The position numbers were made by a program, and so were the translations under genes. The notes beneath the pieces were generated by a model. The model did no database searches, was not told where the DNA came from, and worked only from the letters and a program-made list of their open reading frames with translations. From positions 1-23,151 of IMG/VR virus record IMGVR_UViG_3300025828_000205: 23,151 bases of DNA. One strand, 5' to 3'. Positions 11,268 through 19,961 of this stretch are shown here, in pieces (within the stretch, counting starts at the first letter, position 1; each line of letters begins with the position of its first letter). The DNA comes from a virus.

Positions 11268-11975
11268 TCAAAGACTGCGTTCTAAATGTCCCGTAATTTG
11301 AATGTTCCGTCGTACCTCGTTGAGACTCACGGGTGTTAGCTTGTGCTTATGTCGGTTACGTGTTTTAGCGAAGGCTTCGTAACTCCAGATGTTCTGATCG
11401 CTCTTGATATCCACTACCAATGGATTCGGCCATTCGATTTCTTTGCAATAGTACCCATGCTTATTGAATCGCATCTCGCTATCGTTGTCGAGTCCTTTGT
11501 TTAGATTCTCGGTCCATACCAAACCCTCTTCTTCTAATATGTGCTCCACCATCATCGTACTGATTAATCTACCTGCTCCGACAAACTTATTTTTAAGGTG
11601 TGGTGCGTACTCAAACTCTACGCACTCATCGTTAAGTGAGTTCCAAAAGTAAAGCGTCTTGAACCCTGCTAAATGAACCCCCTCTGATACCAACTTCCCG
11701 ATCGCCTTGAAGTAGTTGTCCGATAATAAATCATCCGAGCCTACCTGGATAATATAGTCCGTGTCTAAGCAAGCCTCTAACCCTGCATTCCATTTCGCCC
11801 CGAGTGGATTGTTTTCTGCTCTTATTACCTCCCATCCGTAATGGCGCATAAAGGACTCATCTTCGTCTGTTGAACAAACCGCTACCTTATTTATCTCCCA
11901 CTTGTCGTAATGCTCGCAGAATAGCTTTAAGATGGCCCTGCGCCCCCAAACGGATGTGAACAGTGTGTAGGTCAT
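11268..11975 (-). CDS. Glycosyltransferase-like protein (GT-A fold)
   Basis: A 235-residue protein starting MTYTLFTSVWGRR at the ATG at 11975, which forms an ATGA overlap with the upstream tail gene; a start at 12011 would need a 40-base overlap. It reads as a small GT-A glycosyltransferase: an N-terminal beta-alpha unit, NPLGAKWNAGLEAC (56-69; the conserved N-G-A region), then YIIQVGSDDLLS (74-85), where VGSDD is the metal/nucleotide-sugar site. Later acidic motifs (LNKGLDNDSEM) may supply the catalytic base. It would transfer a sugar to an acceptor not deducible here, perhaps a tail protein, phage DNA or host surface glycan. It sits between tail-tip and lysis genes. Confidence 0.75.
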   Translation of the reverse strand: MTYTLFTSVWGRRAILKLFCEHYDKWEINKVAVCSTDEDESFMRHYGWEVIRAENNPLGAKWNAGLEACLDTDYIIQVGSDDLLSDNYFKAIGKLVSEGVHLAGFKTLYFWNSLNDECVEFEYAPHLKNKFVGAGRLISTMMVEHILEEEGLVWTENLNKGLDNDSEMRFNKHGYYCKEIEWPNPLVVDIKSDQNIWSYEAFAKTRNRHKHKLTPVSLNEVRRNIQITGHLERSL

Positions 11976-14671
11976 GTTGTAAGGTATTGGATTTGTATTC
12001 TTATTGTACACCCGTTAGTTAATTCATCTGCCGCATTGCTGGAATCTGTTTTATATATAAATAGACTCGTAGTCGATGCGCCCATTTGAATCATTGCTAT
12101 ATCTGTTCCGCTCGCACTATTAGTGATTTGAGCATTACCGATATAAACTGTAAACCCTTCCGATGCATATGGTAAACCAGTTATGGCTAATGAACCAGTC
12201 GGTGAAGATACCGTGCTTATTGGAATAGTAGCTGATGCCATTACTACATTCTGAAACTTGTAATACCTCGCTTGACCTCCAGCACCAACTGTTACCGAGC
12301 CACCTCCAACGGTGATGCCTGGAGTCCAATTGTCCACCTCTACTGCATTAACTTGACTCGCTTGTTGTTGAGCCGTTAATACGATTAAATCTCCCGGACC
12401 TATATCGAAGTCGGTAGTGGCTGAACTTACGCTAATGGAAGTATCGCCCTGATCAACTCTGGCCGTCGTGGTGAATACCTGACTCTGGCCCGTACTTGCA
12501 GAAATAACCGTGATGTCATCTCCTGAACCGATAACGCCTGACTTGAAGAACCCTCCAATCGTGATACCCGTAATGGTGCTTCCCTTTGCAATCGTCTGAT
12601 TCACCGAGCCCTGACTTACCGCACTTGCTAAACCTGCAATTACGCCTCCCGTTCCTGGCAAGGTCGGCTGCGTAGTTCCTGCCGTGATGCCTGATGGATT
12701 GGGTTTGCTGATATTACTGGAAGTTATTCCCGAACTCGCCCGCTCTACCAATTCCCAAACGCCCTGCCATCTGTCGTTATTGGCAATGAACTTACCTCCG
12801 CAAAATACGTAGTAATTGGAAATGATTCCGTAGCGCAAACATTCATCCGGGTTATACTCTCCGAAGATAGTCGCATATCTGCGCTCTCTTGGTACTTTCA
12901 TCATCCGCAACGCCTCAACTACTGCTAAGTCGTTGAAGTCGTAGGCTGCGCTGATTACGTTAAAATTCCAACGCCCATTATCAACTGCGTACGTGGATTT
13001 GTCTGATGTTGCCCGCAATAATCCTGGCTCGAAGTTGCTCTTGAATCGTGAACCAATCAATGCGTTTTGTGGGTAGTCGTAGGTATTAACCGTGTCGCCT
13101 GATGTATTCGTTGCCGTAAATTGAATCTCAACGTCGCTTTCGTTATTTCCCCCCTGCATTCCCATGAACATAAAGTTCGTGCGACCTTGAAGCACCGTAT
13201 CTCCGTTGTACGTTCCTGCATTTGGATTAAGGTCGAAGTCGATCTCATTCATACTAACCCCTATTCCAGAAGTCGCTCCAAAATTAGCATATATCTCTGG
13301 GCTAACTCCGTAGTTGATGTAGAATGTGGTGCCGGTCATATCATCCTCTGTGAATGATGGAGTGGTAATACTGAATCGGAATACCTTTCTGAACTGCTCA
13401 CCGTCTAATAGCTTGCCCATCGGTACGGTTGCATAATATCTACCTCCCACCGTCGTACTCCAAGTGGCCGCGCCTTCATCATCCCATACGTCTTTCCTAA
13501 GGTAGTATGTAGTGGAGCCGTTACTGATTACCACCGCTAACGCAAGTTCTATTAATGAATTTGCATTTGCGTAGTCGCTACCCGTGTTATTCGTAATAAC
13601 CAACTCCACTTCGCCATCAATGATGAACTTCTTGTTTACCCCAGCACTTGCAAACTCCAACGGTACTGCTACATACGGGAATAGTACGTTATTAGCTGAA
13701 CCAAAATAGTCGGGTTGTTGGGTGAGGATATTTGCTGAATAACGATGCTCGTAGGTACGATTAACCTCGATAACTGGCTTGGCCCATTCGCGCTTACCTC
13801 CTGCCAACTCGATTACCGTGCTTTGGTTAACTACCGTGATCGCTTGACTTGTGCTTGATGCCGTATTATCTCCTGATGTATCTATTATCGTTTCCCGTCG
13901 GTTTGCCGTCGTGTAGCTTGTGGCCTGCTCGATTAGATAATAGCCGTTGGTGAGTAAGATTCGCGCATTCCAATCGTGAAGAATGCTCTTTAATACGTCG
14001 TAGCAATTCGGTGCAGCAACGTTTCCCGTATCATCATCTCTGGTCCAATAGTTTTCTACCCGGACTGCCGTGTATTCCATTGGCTCGCGGCCCGTAGTCA
14101 AGTGGCTTGAATGATACCATTGCGTTGCGAACTTCAAGTAGTCCTTATTCACCACATCCGTTCCGTTACCGCTCAACTCCATTATCTCGGCAATAATCTC
14201 TGTGAAGCGTTTTAAGCCCTTTGGTAGATCACCTGCACCATCTACGTACTCAATCTCTTTAAGTCGCCCTAAAGCATCCGTAGCTACTAAATTTATAAGG
14301 GTTGGGTAGGCATTTGGTTCTTTCACCATATCGGTTAATATCGGCCCCCACCAATACGGTACGTAACTTCCAGTTGTATCTTCTGAAACGATTAAAAAGT
14401 ACCTTCCATCGTCGGCTTGTGCAATGTCGGTGATTAAGGTTTCCAATCCCGTATCGCCTGGATTGATAATCATCTCCGCACTACACTTGCTGGCCTTAAT
14501 CGGTTCTAATAGGTCGTCGTTGGGACTTTCGTATTGTATGGTGAATCCGGGTGCAGCTACCTCGAAGTCTAAGATTGTTGGCGTACCGGTTTCGTCTAAG
14601 TCGTAAATCTCCACCTCCCACTCGCGGCCGAGTTCGGAAGTAAATTGCGCCCGTGCTAATACTGCACCCAT
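11972..14671 (-). CDS. Large tail-tip/baseplate protein with fibre-like C-terminus
   Basis: An 899-residue structural protein directly downstream of the tape measure gene (TAATG overlap), the position of distal tail and tail-associated proteins. The N-terminal about 200 residues (EWEVEIYDLDETGTP, LEPIKASKCSAEMII, ADDGRYFLIV, LVATDALGRLKEIEY) resemble a family of long Bacteroidota phage tail proteins that I know only as tail proteins. The middle is beta-rich. From about residue 640 it becomes Gly/Ser/Thr-rich and repetitive, and the last about 110 residues (ARYYKFQNVVMASATIPI, GSLAITGLPYAS) match the beta-sandwich domain often found at the tip of tail fibres. Likely role: baseplate hub and host contact. 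Confidence 0.7.
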   Translation of the reverse strand: MGAVLARAQFTSELGREWEVEIYDLDETGTPTILDFEVAAPGFTIQYESPNDDLLEPIKASKCSAEMIINPGDTGLETLITDIAQADDGRYFLIVSEDTTGSYVPYWWGPILTDMVKEPNAYPTLINLVATDALGRLKEIEYVDGAGDLPKGLKRFTEIIAEIMELSGNGTDVVNKDYLKFATQWYHSSHLTTGREPMEYTAVRVENYWTRDDDTGNVAAPNCYDVLKSILHDWNARILLTNGYYLIEQATSYTTANRRETIIDTSGDNTASSTSQAITVVNQSTVIELAGGKREWAKPVIEVNRTYEHRYSANILTQQPDYFGSANNVLFPYVAVPLEFASAGVNKKFIIDGEVELVITNNTGSDYANANSLIELALAVVISNGSTTYYLRKDVWDDEGAATWSTTVGGRYYATVPMGKLLDGEQFRKVFRFSITTPSFTEDDMTGTTFYINYGVSPEIYANFGATSGIGVSMNEIDFDLNPNAGTYNGDTVLQGRTNFMFMGMQGGNNESDVEIQFTATNTSGDTVNTYDYPQNALIGSRFKSNFEPGLLRATSDKSTYAVDNGRWNFNVISAAYDFNDLAVVEALRMMKVPRERRYATIFGEYNPDECLRYGIISNYYVFCGGKFIANNDRWQGVWELVERASSGITSSNISKPNPSGITAGTTQPTLPGTGGVIAGLASAVSQGSVNQTIAKGSTITGITIGGFFKSGVIGSGDDITVISASTGQSQVFTTTARVDQGDTSISVSSATTDFDIGPGDLIVLTAQQQASQVNAVEVDNWTPGITVGGGSVTVGAGGQARYYKFQNVVMASATIPISTVSSPTGSLAITGLPYASEGFTVYIGNAQITNSASGTDIAMIQMGASTTSLFIYKTDSSNAADELTNGCTIRIQIQYLTT

Positions 14672-16641
14672 TATCTCAAGTTGTTAAGGTCTTTACTGCT
14701 TTTGTCCAATACCAAGCGAAGTGCATCTCCATCGAACTCACCCGTGATATTAACGTTTACGTTTGAGCCTCCCATCATATTCATGAATGCGCCCATCTTC
14801 TCGAATGGAATGATCGCTTCCTTTCCTGATGCGTTATCTCCTACCATTGCAAGTGTTGGCCCGGTTACCATACCCCCTTGTGCGAAGGCTGGTGCGCTTG
14901 ATAAAGCAGATTTCGCTTGAGCGATTCCACCCAATACCGATGTAATACCCGTTGCAATGGCTGCTAAGTTACCTGGAAACGGAATACCTGCTCCAGCTGC
15001 AACTGCTGATGCAATACCTCGTGCCGTGTTTGCTGCTATCTCAAATAAGGCCAATGCTTTGCTATCTCCAGCTAACCCTCGCATCGCTCCAATGATACTT
15101 CCAATAGCACCAATAGCAGATTCTGCTCCTATCTTAACGGACTCTTGAATGGTTTCCACAACGGTTGGTAAGGTTTCCATTGCGCGCTCTATCTCATCCA
15201 TCTGATTAATAACCTCATCTGCAATAGATGGAATACTTGTAACGGGCTGTCCTGCTCCACCGCCTCCTCCAGCTGGAGTGGTTGTAGTTCCATCTACTGT
15301 TGTATCTGGAGTGCTTAGTTCTCCCGTTTTTTTCTGAAGCAAACCAAGTGCCTCTGCCGCACTCATTGCTCCGTTCTTTACCGCCTCCGCAAAAGTGCCG
15401 AACTCGTGCTCGTATTCTTTGGTTTCTACCTTCAATCCTTCTAACCCCTCACTCATTTCGGTGAATGGATTAGTGATCGGGTTTCCACCCATTAAATTGG
15501 CCAATTTGTTATAAGCCTCAATTAATACGCTGAATGGATTAAAGTCAATAATAAACTGCACCATGTCAATCAACGCATTACGCCACCATCCCATGTCGCC
15601 TAACCGCTCCTTGACTGCTTCCCAATTATCAACTAAATAAACAAAGGCCGCAGTAACTCCAGCAATCGCTACAACTACTAATCCAATAGGCCCAGTCAAG
15701 AATGCGAATGCTGATGCTAAACCTCCCAGCGCAATGCTCAACTGTCCTACCACAACAAGCATCGGACCAATGGCTGCCGCAATACCTGCTATGAGAATCA
15801 GCTTCTTCTGCGCTTCGGGTGTTAGTTGTTTGAATGATGCAGTAAGTCGCTGAACGTAAGCCGTTAAATCTCCAACTACTTGAGCAAAGTTTAAGTTCTC
15901 GGAAATACTATTACCGATCTCGGCCAATGCGATATTCATGTTATCTCTCAAAGTGCTGAATAACCCGAAGATGGTCTTGCTCTGCAACTCCATACCTCCT
16001 GCGAATTGTCCTCCCGCACTTGTAGCATCCTCGAAGGCCTTAATCAATACCGGGAAGGTAACTGCACCCTCTGATACCAATCCTTTCACCTCCGAAGTAG
16101 CAACGCCCATTGAGGAAGCTAACATATCAATAATCGGTACTCCGTTGTTGATCAACTGGAGTAGGTCCTGGCCCATTAACCGCCCTGAAGCAGCTACCTG
16201 ACCAAACGCTACCGAAATACCTTGTAAATCCCCTCCTGATACCGCAGCGATATCTCCGATGTTCTTTAATGCCTTGTATGCGGAATCCGAACTCATCCCG
16301 AATCCGAGCAAGGTATTGTTGGCCTTTACCAACTCATCCAACTGGAATGGAGTACCTGCGCTGAATTTTACCAAACGCTCGAAGGCCTTTGAGCCTTCCT
16401 CTGCGCTTCCCGTTAATACGTTAAGTGATGTTCTAAGCTTCTCGAATTTACCTGCGCTCATTACCGCCGCAGTACCTAACCCTAATATCGGAGTGGTTAG
16501 TTTTAAGCTCATCTCGCGGCCTATCTTGTCCGCTCTCTTACCGAAGTCCTCTAATGATTTGGAAGCAGTTTTAATGGACTTACGGAAGCCCTCAATGTCT
16601 GCACTAATTATTGCTTGTATCGCGCCTACCTGCTCTGCCAT
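14671..16641 (-). CDS. Tape measure protein
   Basis: A 656-residue protein that sets tail length and helps DNA pass into the cell. The N-terminal tape measure domain is clear: MAEQVGAIQAIISADIEGFR, then SLEDFGKRADKIGREMSLKL, FEKLRTSLNVLTGS, FSAGTPFQLDELVKANNTLL, and GDIAAVSGGDLQGISVAFGQ (128-147). Hydrophobic stretches (about 285-345: LILIAGIAAAIGPMLVVVG, GPIGLVVVAIAGVTAAFVYL) are typical membrane-interacting parts. A Gly/Thr-rich break (about 450-470) precedes a second Ala-rich helical region. At about 0.15 nm per residue, the tail would be near 98 nm. The start overlaps the gpGT end by 38 bases, as is common for this pair. Confidence 0.92.
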   Translation of the reverse strand: MAEQVGAIQAIISADIEGFRKSIKTASKSLEDFGKRADKIGREMSLKLTTPILGLGTAAVMSAGKFEKLRTSLNVLTGSAEEGSKAFERLVKFSAGTPFQLDELVKANNTLLGFGMSSDSAYKALKNIGDIAAVSGGDLQGISVAFGQVAASGRLMGQDLLQLINNGVPIIDMLASSMGVATSEVKGLVSEGAVTFPVLIKAFEDATSAGGQFAGGMELQSKTIFGLFSTLRDNMNIALAEIGNSISENLNFAQVVGDLTAYVQRLTASFKQLTPEAQKKLILIAGIAAAIGPMLVVVGQLSIALGGLASAFAFLTGPIGLVVVAIAGVTAAFVYLVDNWEAVKERLGDMGWWRNALIDMVQFIIDFNPFSVLIEAYNKLANLMGGNPITNPFTEMSEGLEGLKVETKEYEHEFGTFAEAVKNGAMSAAEALGLLQKKTGELSTPDTTVDGTTTTPAGGGGGAGQPVTSIPSIADEVINQMDEIERAMETLPTVVETIQESVKIGAESAIGAIGSIIGAMRGLAGDSKALALFEIAANTARGIASAVAAGAGIPFPGNLAAIATGITSVLGGIAQAKSALSSAPAFAQGGMVTGPTLAMVGDNASGKEAIIPFEKMGAFMNMMGGSNVNVNITGEFDGDALRLVLDKSSKDLNNLR

Positions 16642-17322
16642 TTTTCATCCAATTTTTACGAATTAACTCTTTTTCTTCTTCGGTAATTGTCCTTCTGTTG
16701 TCCTGGTCGATGCTTAACGGTATCAAGTCCTTTGGATTAACCTTCCGCTTACTGTTCGCGTTGATTAAGATCGCTCCAATGAACCGCGTCTGCTCCCACT
16801 CTTTATCCCTTGCTATGCGATATCCATCTAACTTCCATATCGCTTGCCTCATCGTCGCCCTCCAGAAACTTTCCTCCTCCAAGTGCAGATTCACGCACCA
16901 CATTCTCCGCAGGTCTGCAAAGGTTATTTTCCTGCCTTCTGCGTCGCTTTTTTTTTGCCCTCATCCACTTCTGGCATATATTGAGCAATAACACCTGCAA
17001 AGGCCTCTATGAGCGTCGTAGCATCTTGTCCTAACATCGTGTTACGAACCCAGCGAAGATTCACCGATAATGGTTCTTCTTTGTGCTCGTGCCCGGTTTG
17101 AATAGCTACGTATATCATCTTGGCCATCGCGTCGATGCTGGATATCTTGATTGCACCATCTTCGCCTGGATTGAGTTCTGAAAGAACCTCCACCATTTTG
17201 GTCTGCACCTCGTTTACATCCTCGATGCCGAGTGCCGTAGCGAAGTCCAATGCACTTGCGTTATCCCAAAAAAGGTGAACAGTTGATCCATCCACCTTAA
17301 TTGTATAAATCTTTGTGCGCAT
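16604..17322 (-). CDS. Tail assembly chaperone fusion gpGT, made by -1 frameshift
   Basis: The frame after the slip encodes a second domain without a stop up to 16604. Ribosomes would read gpG to the lysine codons at the A9 run, slip back one base, and continue SDAEGRKITFADLRRMWCVN and on to DQDNRRTITEEEKELIRKNW. A -1 frame TGA sits at 16961-16963, immediately before the slippery run, so this frame opens only there. The ORF could otherwise begin at the ATG at 16903, but the open sequence between the slip and that Met and the conserved gpG/gpGT organisation favour fusion. The product (about 239 aa if the slip is at the last two AAA codons) recruits tail tube subunits around the tape measure during assembly. 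It ends 38 bases inside the tape measure gene. Confidence 0.8.
16924..17322 (-). CDS. Tail assembly chaperone gpG
   Basis: A 132-residue protein starting MRTKIYTIKVDGSTVHLFWD. The ATG at 17322 overlaps the tail tube stop as TAATG and has AGGAGG (17327-17332) four bases upstream, which decides this start over the TTG at 17337. The sequence is mixed alpha/beta with SSIDAMAKMIYVAIQTGHEH and TLIEAFAGVIAQYMPEV in the helical half, as expected for gpG-type chaperones that sit between tail tube and tape measure. It ends in a lysine-rich tail, encoded by the slippery run, 8 codons before the stop. It is the main product; the frameshifted gpGT is minor. Confidence 0.8.
   Translation of the reverse strand: MRTKIYTIKVDGSTVHLFWDNASALDFATALGIEDVNEVQTKMVEVLSELNPGEDGAIKISSIDAMAKMIYVAIQTGHEHKEEPLSVNLRWVRNTMLGQDATTLIEAFAGVIAQYMPEVDEGKKKATQKAGK
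16948..16957 (-). other. Programmed -1 frameshift (slippery) site
   Basis: On the minus strand, C followed by nine A (16957-16948) reads GGC AAA AAA AAA GCG in the gpG frame. Both C-AAA-AAA and A-AAA-AAA heptamers are available for a tandem slip back by one base. The -1 frame has a TGA directly upstream and the 0 frame a TAA 22 bases downstream, confining the shift to this region. Polymerase slippage on A9 would give an equivalent mix. Confidence 0.8.
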
Positions 17323-17726
17323 TAAACCTCCTGCCAACTGAAGCTACCCGTTGAGCGAAGTGTTACCGAGTAGGTAGTCATTTCGTTCTTAGGCGCGTCG
17401 ATGCTTACCGACTCCACTAATGCCGAACCCGTGATGTAGCGATCTCCAGTCGTTGCGAATTGCCCCCACTTGTAAGTTACCTCTGTACCTGCAACAAGGT
17501 CGTCGAATGCTACCTCTCCTGATTGAGTGGTTTCGTCTACGTTGTGCAAACCTTCGATGCTGATAGTGAGTGAACGCTCTCCGCGAGTAAACTCTTTGTA
17601 CGCGCTTGAATCTTTAGTAGTCTTGTCGATCATATCGGCTGCCACCTCTAAAGAAGTAGAAGTCGTTCCAACGTAGGTGTTGGAATCTGACTCAACAAGA
17701 ATTACATCTCCATTAACTAATGCCAT
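17322..17726 (-). CDS. Major tail tube protein
   Basis: A 134-residue protein starting MALVNGDVILVESDSNTYVG. It has the pattern of TP901-1/lambda V-like tail tube proteins: an N-terminal strand and loop, IDKTTKDSSAYKEFTRGERS (33-52; the conserved tube motif: change of background, then a loop), SLTISIEGLHN, and a C-terminal beta-rich part (ITGSALVESVSIDAPKNEMT). These proteins form stacked hexamers around the tape measure. Position directly upstream of gpG/gpGT and the tape measure gene confirms the role, and absence of a sheath gene agrees with a flexible siphovirus tail. Confidence 0.8.
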   Translation of the reverse strand: MALVNGDVILVESDSNTYVGTTSTSLEVAADMIDKTTKDSSAYKEFTRGERSLTISIEGLHNVDETTQSGEVAFDDLVAGTEVTYKWGQFATTGDRYITGSALVESVSIDAPKNEMTTYSVTLRSTGSFSWQEV

Positions 17727-17783
17727 TGTCTGTTATTTTAATTTGTTGCTAATTTACTGTCTTGCCTTGTGGTCTTGTTCTAA

Positions 17784-18158
17784 TTACTCGATAATGTCGG
17801 GATCGGGTTCTGGAAAGTATTCCGGGTGCAACTCCTTGCACTTCTCAACCCATTCTGCTATTGCGCTACTTGAGCCAAAAACGTGAACGCCCATCGGTGG
17901 GCACCAAACCAACTGATTATCCCAGCTTGCATCGGGTTCTCCATCCCATAATACGTCTATGTGATAAGTCGAAGTCATAACGGGTGGTGTTACCTCGTTT
18001 CCTTCCTCATCGTAAACTGCGGGTGTAACAACAAGGTTGCCTAAGTGTACGATTGCGTGAGAGTGATTAGGGTTGCCTTCCTCATCTACGCCTAATTGAT
18101 TGATTTTTGTAGTTGCAGCACCCTTGCTGCCGAAAGAGTATTTTCTAAATGTTTTCAT
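17784..18158 (-). CDS. Hypothetical 124-aa protein of the adhesin-like block
   Basis: An acidic protein starting MKTFRKYSFGSKGAATTKIN, with a central segment NHSHAIVHLGNLVVTP and a C-terminal ELHPEYFPEPDPDII tail. I do not recognise a family with certainty; similar small proteins seem to follow tail adhesin genes in marine phages. Its start lies one base after the adhesin stop codon, so it may be a chaperone or a capping subunit for that protein. It lacks a signal or membrane segment. A 57-base gap separates it from the tail tube gene. Confidence 0.65.
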   Translation of the reverse strand: MKTFRKYSFGSKGAATTKINQLGVDEEGNPNHSHAIVHLGNLVVTPAVYDEEGNEVTPPVMTSTYHIDVLWDGEPDASWDNQLVWCPPMGVHVFGSSSAIAEWVEKCKELHPEYFPEPDPDIIE

Positions 18159-18159
18159 A

Positions 18160-19806
18160 TTATAGGGTTGTTAAGGCGATACACTCGGCATCTGTTAATG
18201 CAGTTGGGAAATAAAGCAGTTGTTTTACTTCTCCTTCAAATAATGCCGCACCAACACCATTATCAAAACGCAATACATTTAATCCGCTTGGTGGCGTTAC
18301 ACTTGTATCACTTGCTATTTCAGTACCATTCAAATACATCTTTGCGTTGTTTGATGCGTAGCGTATCAAAACTTTATTATTGTCGGTTTGAGTTGCTGAA
18401 GTTGTAAAACCGCTAACTTGCGCAGAACCTCCAGATATTACATTCGTGGTGATGTTTGTACCCGATTGGTAAAAAATCTGCACTCGATTGCTGCTTGTAC
18501 CATCACCAATAGTGATAACTTTTGTGGAAGCCGTATCACTTAAGCCCTCAATTTCTACATAGAATGTACCCTCGCTATCATTGAAAATACTTGAGCCACT
18601 TGAAATATTAGGCACATCAGCCGACCTCGTTACACTACTCCCATAGGTAGGTATGTAGGATGTTGGGTAAGAGCCTTCTTCGAGTTGTGCGCCGAAAATT
18701 AATAAATCTCTTGCCGTAGCACCGCCAAAAGTATTTAGAACAAATGTAGAATTTATTGATGTTGCATTTGTTTCTATTCTCTGCCAATCACCATTCAAGG
18801 TGTGCATAGTATCAACACCACCAGCCGCCAATCGTATTGTTTCTCCACTTGTTCCTTTTACATATATAGTTGCGCTACAAGAAACACCAGTAGATAGTGA
18901 TGATGTTATTGTTAAAACTTGATTAGAACCAGTAAATAAACATCTTGAAGCATTTTGAGAACCATCTGGGGATATTGCATAATTTGATGTAATATAGGTA
19001 CTCCCAGTCCAAGTGCCAAAATACTCACTATTCGTAATCAAATTAGTCCTCTGCGGCTCTAACAAGAGTGCTGGACAACTTGCCCCTCCGCTATAATCTA
19101 TTCTCGGTAAGTCCTCTAAGATACCTGCTTGTGCAGTAGTCGCTCCCGTTTCTATGTAGTCGGTTGCTACCAAGCCTGCCTCTAATTGAGCGTCTTGGAT
19201 GTAGATGTATCCATTGGAACTACTTGGTAAATTTTCGCTATCACTTGGTTTAATTTGGAAATAACTTTTTGCACCCGATTGAGTTACGGATAATCTATAC
19301 CATCCATTGCCTACACTTTCAATACTTGCATCTATATTGCTACCTCCTTGCGTTCCTATTGTTCCGTTAGTCAAATCAAACCAAGCGGAAAAACCCGAAC
19401 CCGACATATTTACGAATCCAATATGGTCTAATGTTCCCGCTTTTGCATAAATACTTTGAGTGCCAACATACGAACCGCTAATGACTTGATAAAGTCCAGA
19501 ATAAAGTTGGGTATTAACAACATTTAATTTCCAAGCATTACTTGAACCATCGTATCCCTCCTGACCACTTGTAACACTTGAGCCTTGAAATTGTACCCAA
19601 GTAGTATCAAACTGATTTGATTGCAGCAATAGATTCTCTCTACCCTTCTCAATTAACCCGTTCTCATCTACCCTCGTAGCAGCTAAATTGCTGCCTCGTG
19701 TAAAGGTGAAATCCCCAGTTCCATCGGTAGGCTTAACTGAATACAAAGTGCCATCCTTAGCACCGTCTGGAATCAATACTAAACTCGCATCATCGAATAA
19801 ACTCAT
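18160..19806 (-). CDS. Multi-domain receptor-binding protein with two CBM-like modules and a LamG-like end
   Basis: A 548-residue beta-rich protein. Residues 34-53 hold the FTRGSNLAATRVDENGLIE motif that opens many phage tail adhesins. Two related carbohydrate-binding-like modules follow: 57-221 (ENLLLQSNQF ... QLEAGLVATDYIETG) and 253-389 (RTNLITNSEYF ... QLEEGSYPTSYIPTYG). The final part (about 405-548) reads as a LamG/concanavalin-like fold (GTFYVEIEGL, KMYLNGTEIAS, LYFPTALTDAECIALT). It probably binds host surface sugars. The gene is coupled by ATGA to the 52-aa gene. It is visibly more AT-rich than the tail tube and connector genes (sampled lines about 37-45% G+C against about 50%), suggesting transfer. 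Its place before the tail tube gene is unusual. Confidence 0.75.
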   Translation of the reverse strand: MSLFDDASLVLIPDGAKDGTLYSVKPTDGTGDFTFTRGSNLAATRVDENGLIEKGRENLLLQSNQFDTTWVQFQGSSVTSGQEGYDGSSNAWKLNVVNTQLYSGLYQVISGSYVGTQSIYAKAGTLDHIGFVNMSGSGFSAWFDLTNGTIGTQGGSNIDASIESVGNGWYRLSVTQSGAKSYFQIKPSDSENLPSSSNGYIYIQDAQLEAGLVATDYIETGATTAQAGILEDLPRIDYSGGASCPALLLEPQRTNLITNSEYFGTWTGSTYITSNYAISPDGSQNASRCLFTGSNQVLTITSSLSTGVSCSATIYVKGTSGETIRLAAGGVDTMHTLNGDWQRIETNATSINSTFVLNTFGGATARDLLIFGAQLEEGSYPTSYIPTYGSSVTRSADVPNISSGSSIFNDSEGTFYVEIEGLSDTASTKVITIGDGTSSNRVQIFYQSGTNITTNVISGGSAQVSGFTTSATQTDNNKVLIRYASNNAKMYLNGTEIASDTSVTPPSGLNVLRFDNGVGAALFEGEVKQLLYFPTALTDAECIALTTL

Positions 19807-19961
19807 AATCTTTGTAGTGCTTTAATTTTACCATGTGTGCAAGTGCGGCTGCTAAACATCGTACCGCCGTCGGTCAATACCCTTTCCCGATAATTTAAGT
19901 ACTCGCGATACGTTTCGGAGTTCGCCGTAGTTCCAACCCTATTGCTGATGTCTATCCTCAT
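19803..19961 (-). CDS. 52-aa protein coupled between two adhesin-like genes
   Basis: The ATG at 19961 overlaps the upstream stop as ATGA, and its own stop overlaps the next start as ATGA, so I prefer this start to one at 20012, which would need a 55-base overlap. The peptide begins MRIDISNRVGTTANSETYRE and is basic (many Arg, Lys), with no signal or membrane segment. It could be a small linker or chaperone for the tail adhesin. No family is recognised. Two perfect couplings make it a likely real gene. Confidence 0.65.
   Translation of the reverse strand: MRIDISNRVGTTANSETYREYLNYRERVLTDGGTMFSSRTCTHGKIKALQRL

Noticed and set aside
11976-12011. Earlier start for the glycosyltransferase at 12011
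   Set aside because: It would overlap the tail-tip gene by 40 bases and add a non-homologous-looking leader; the ATGA start at 11975 fits the operon style.
16803-17000. Arg/Lys-rich frame in the third frame across the frameshift region
   Set aside because: It is the remaining frame of the gpG/gpGT region, low in complexity (Lys/Arg run from the A tract), with no family pattern.
17727-17783. Possible regulatory element between the 124-aa and tail tube genes
   Set aside because: Only a short direct repeat CAAGAC is seen; no hairpin, T-tract or consensus promoter.
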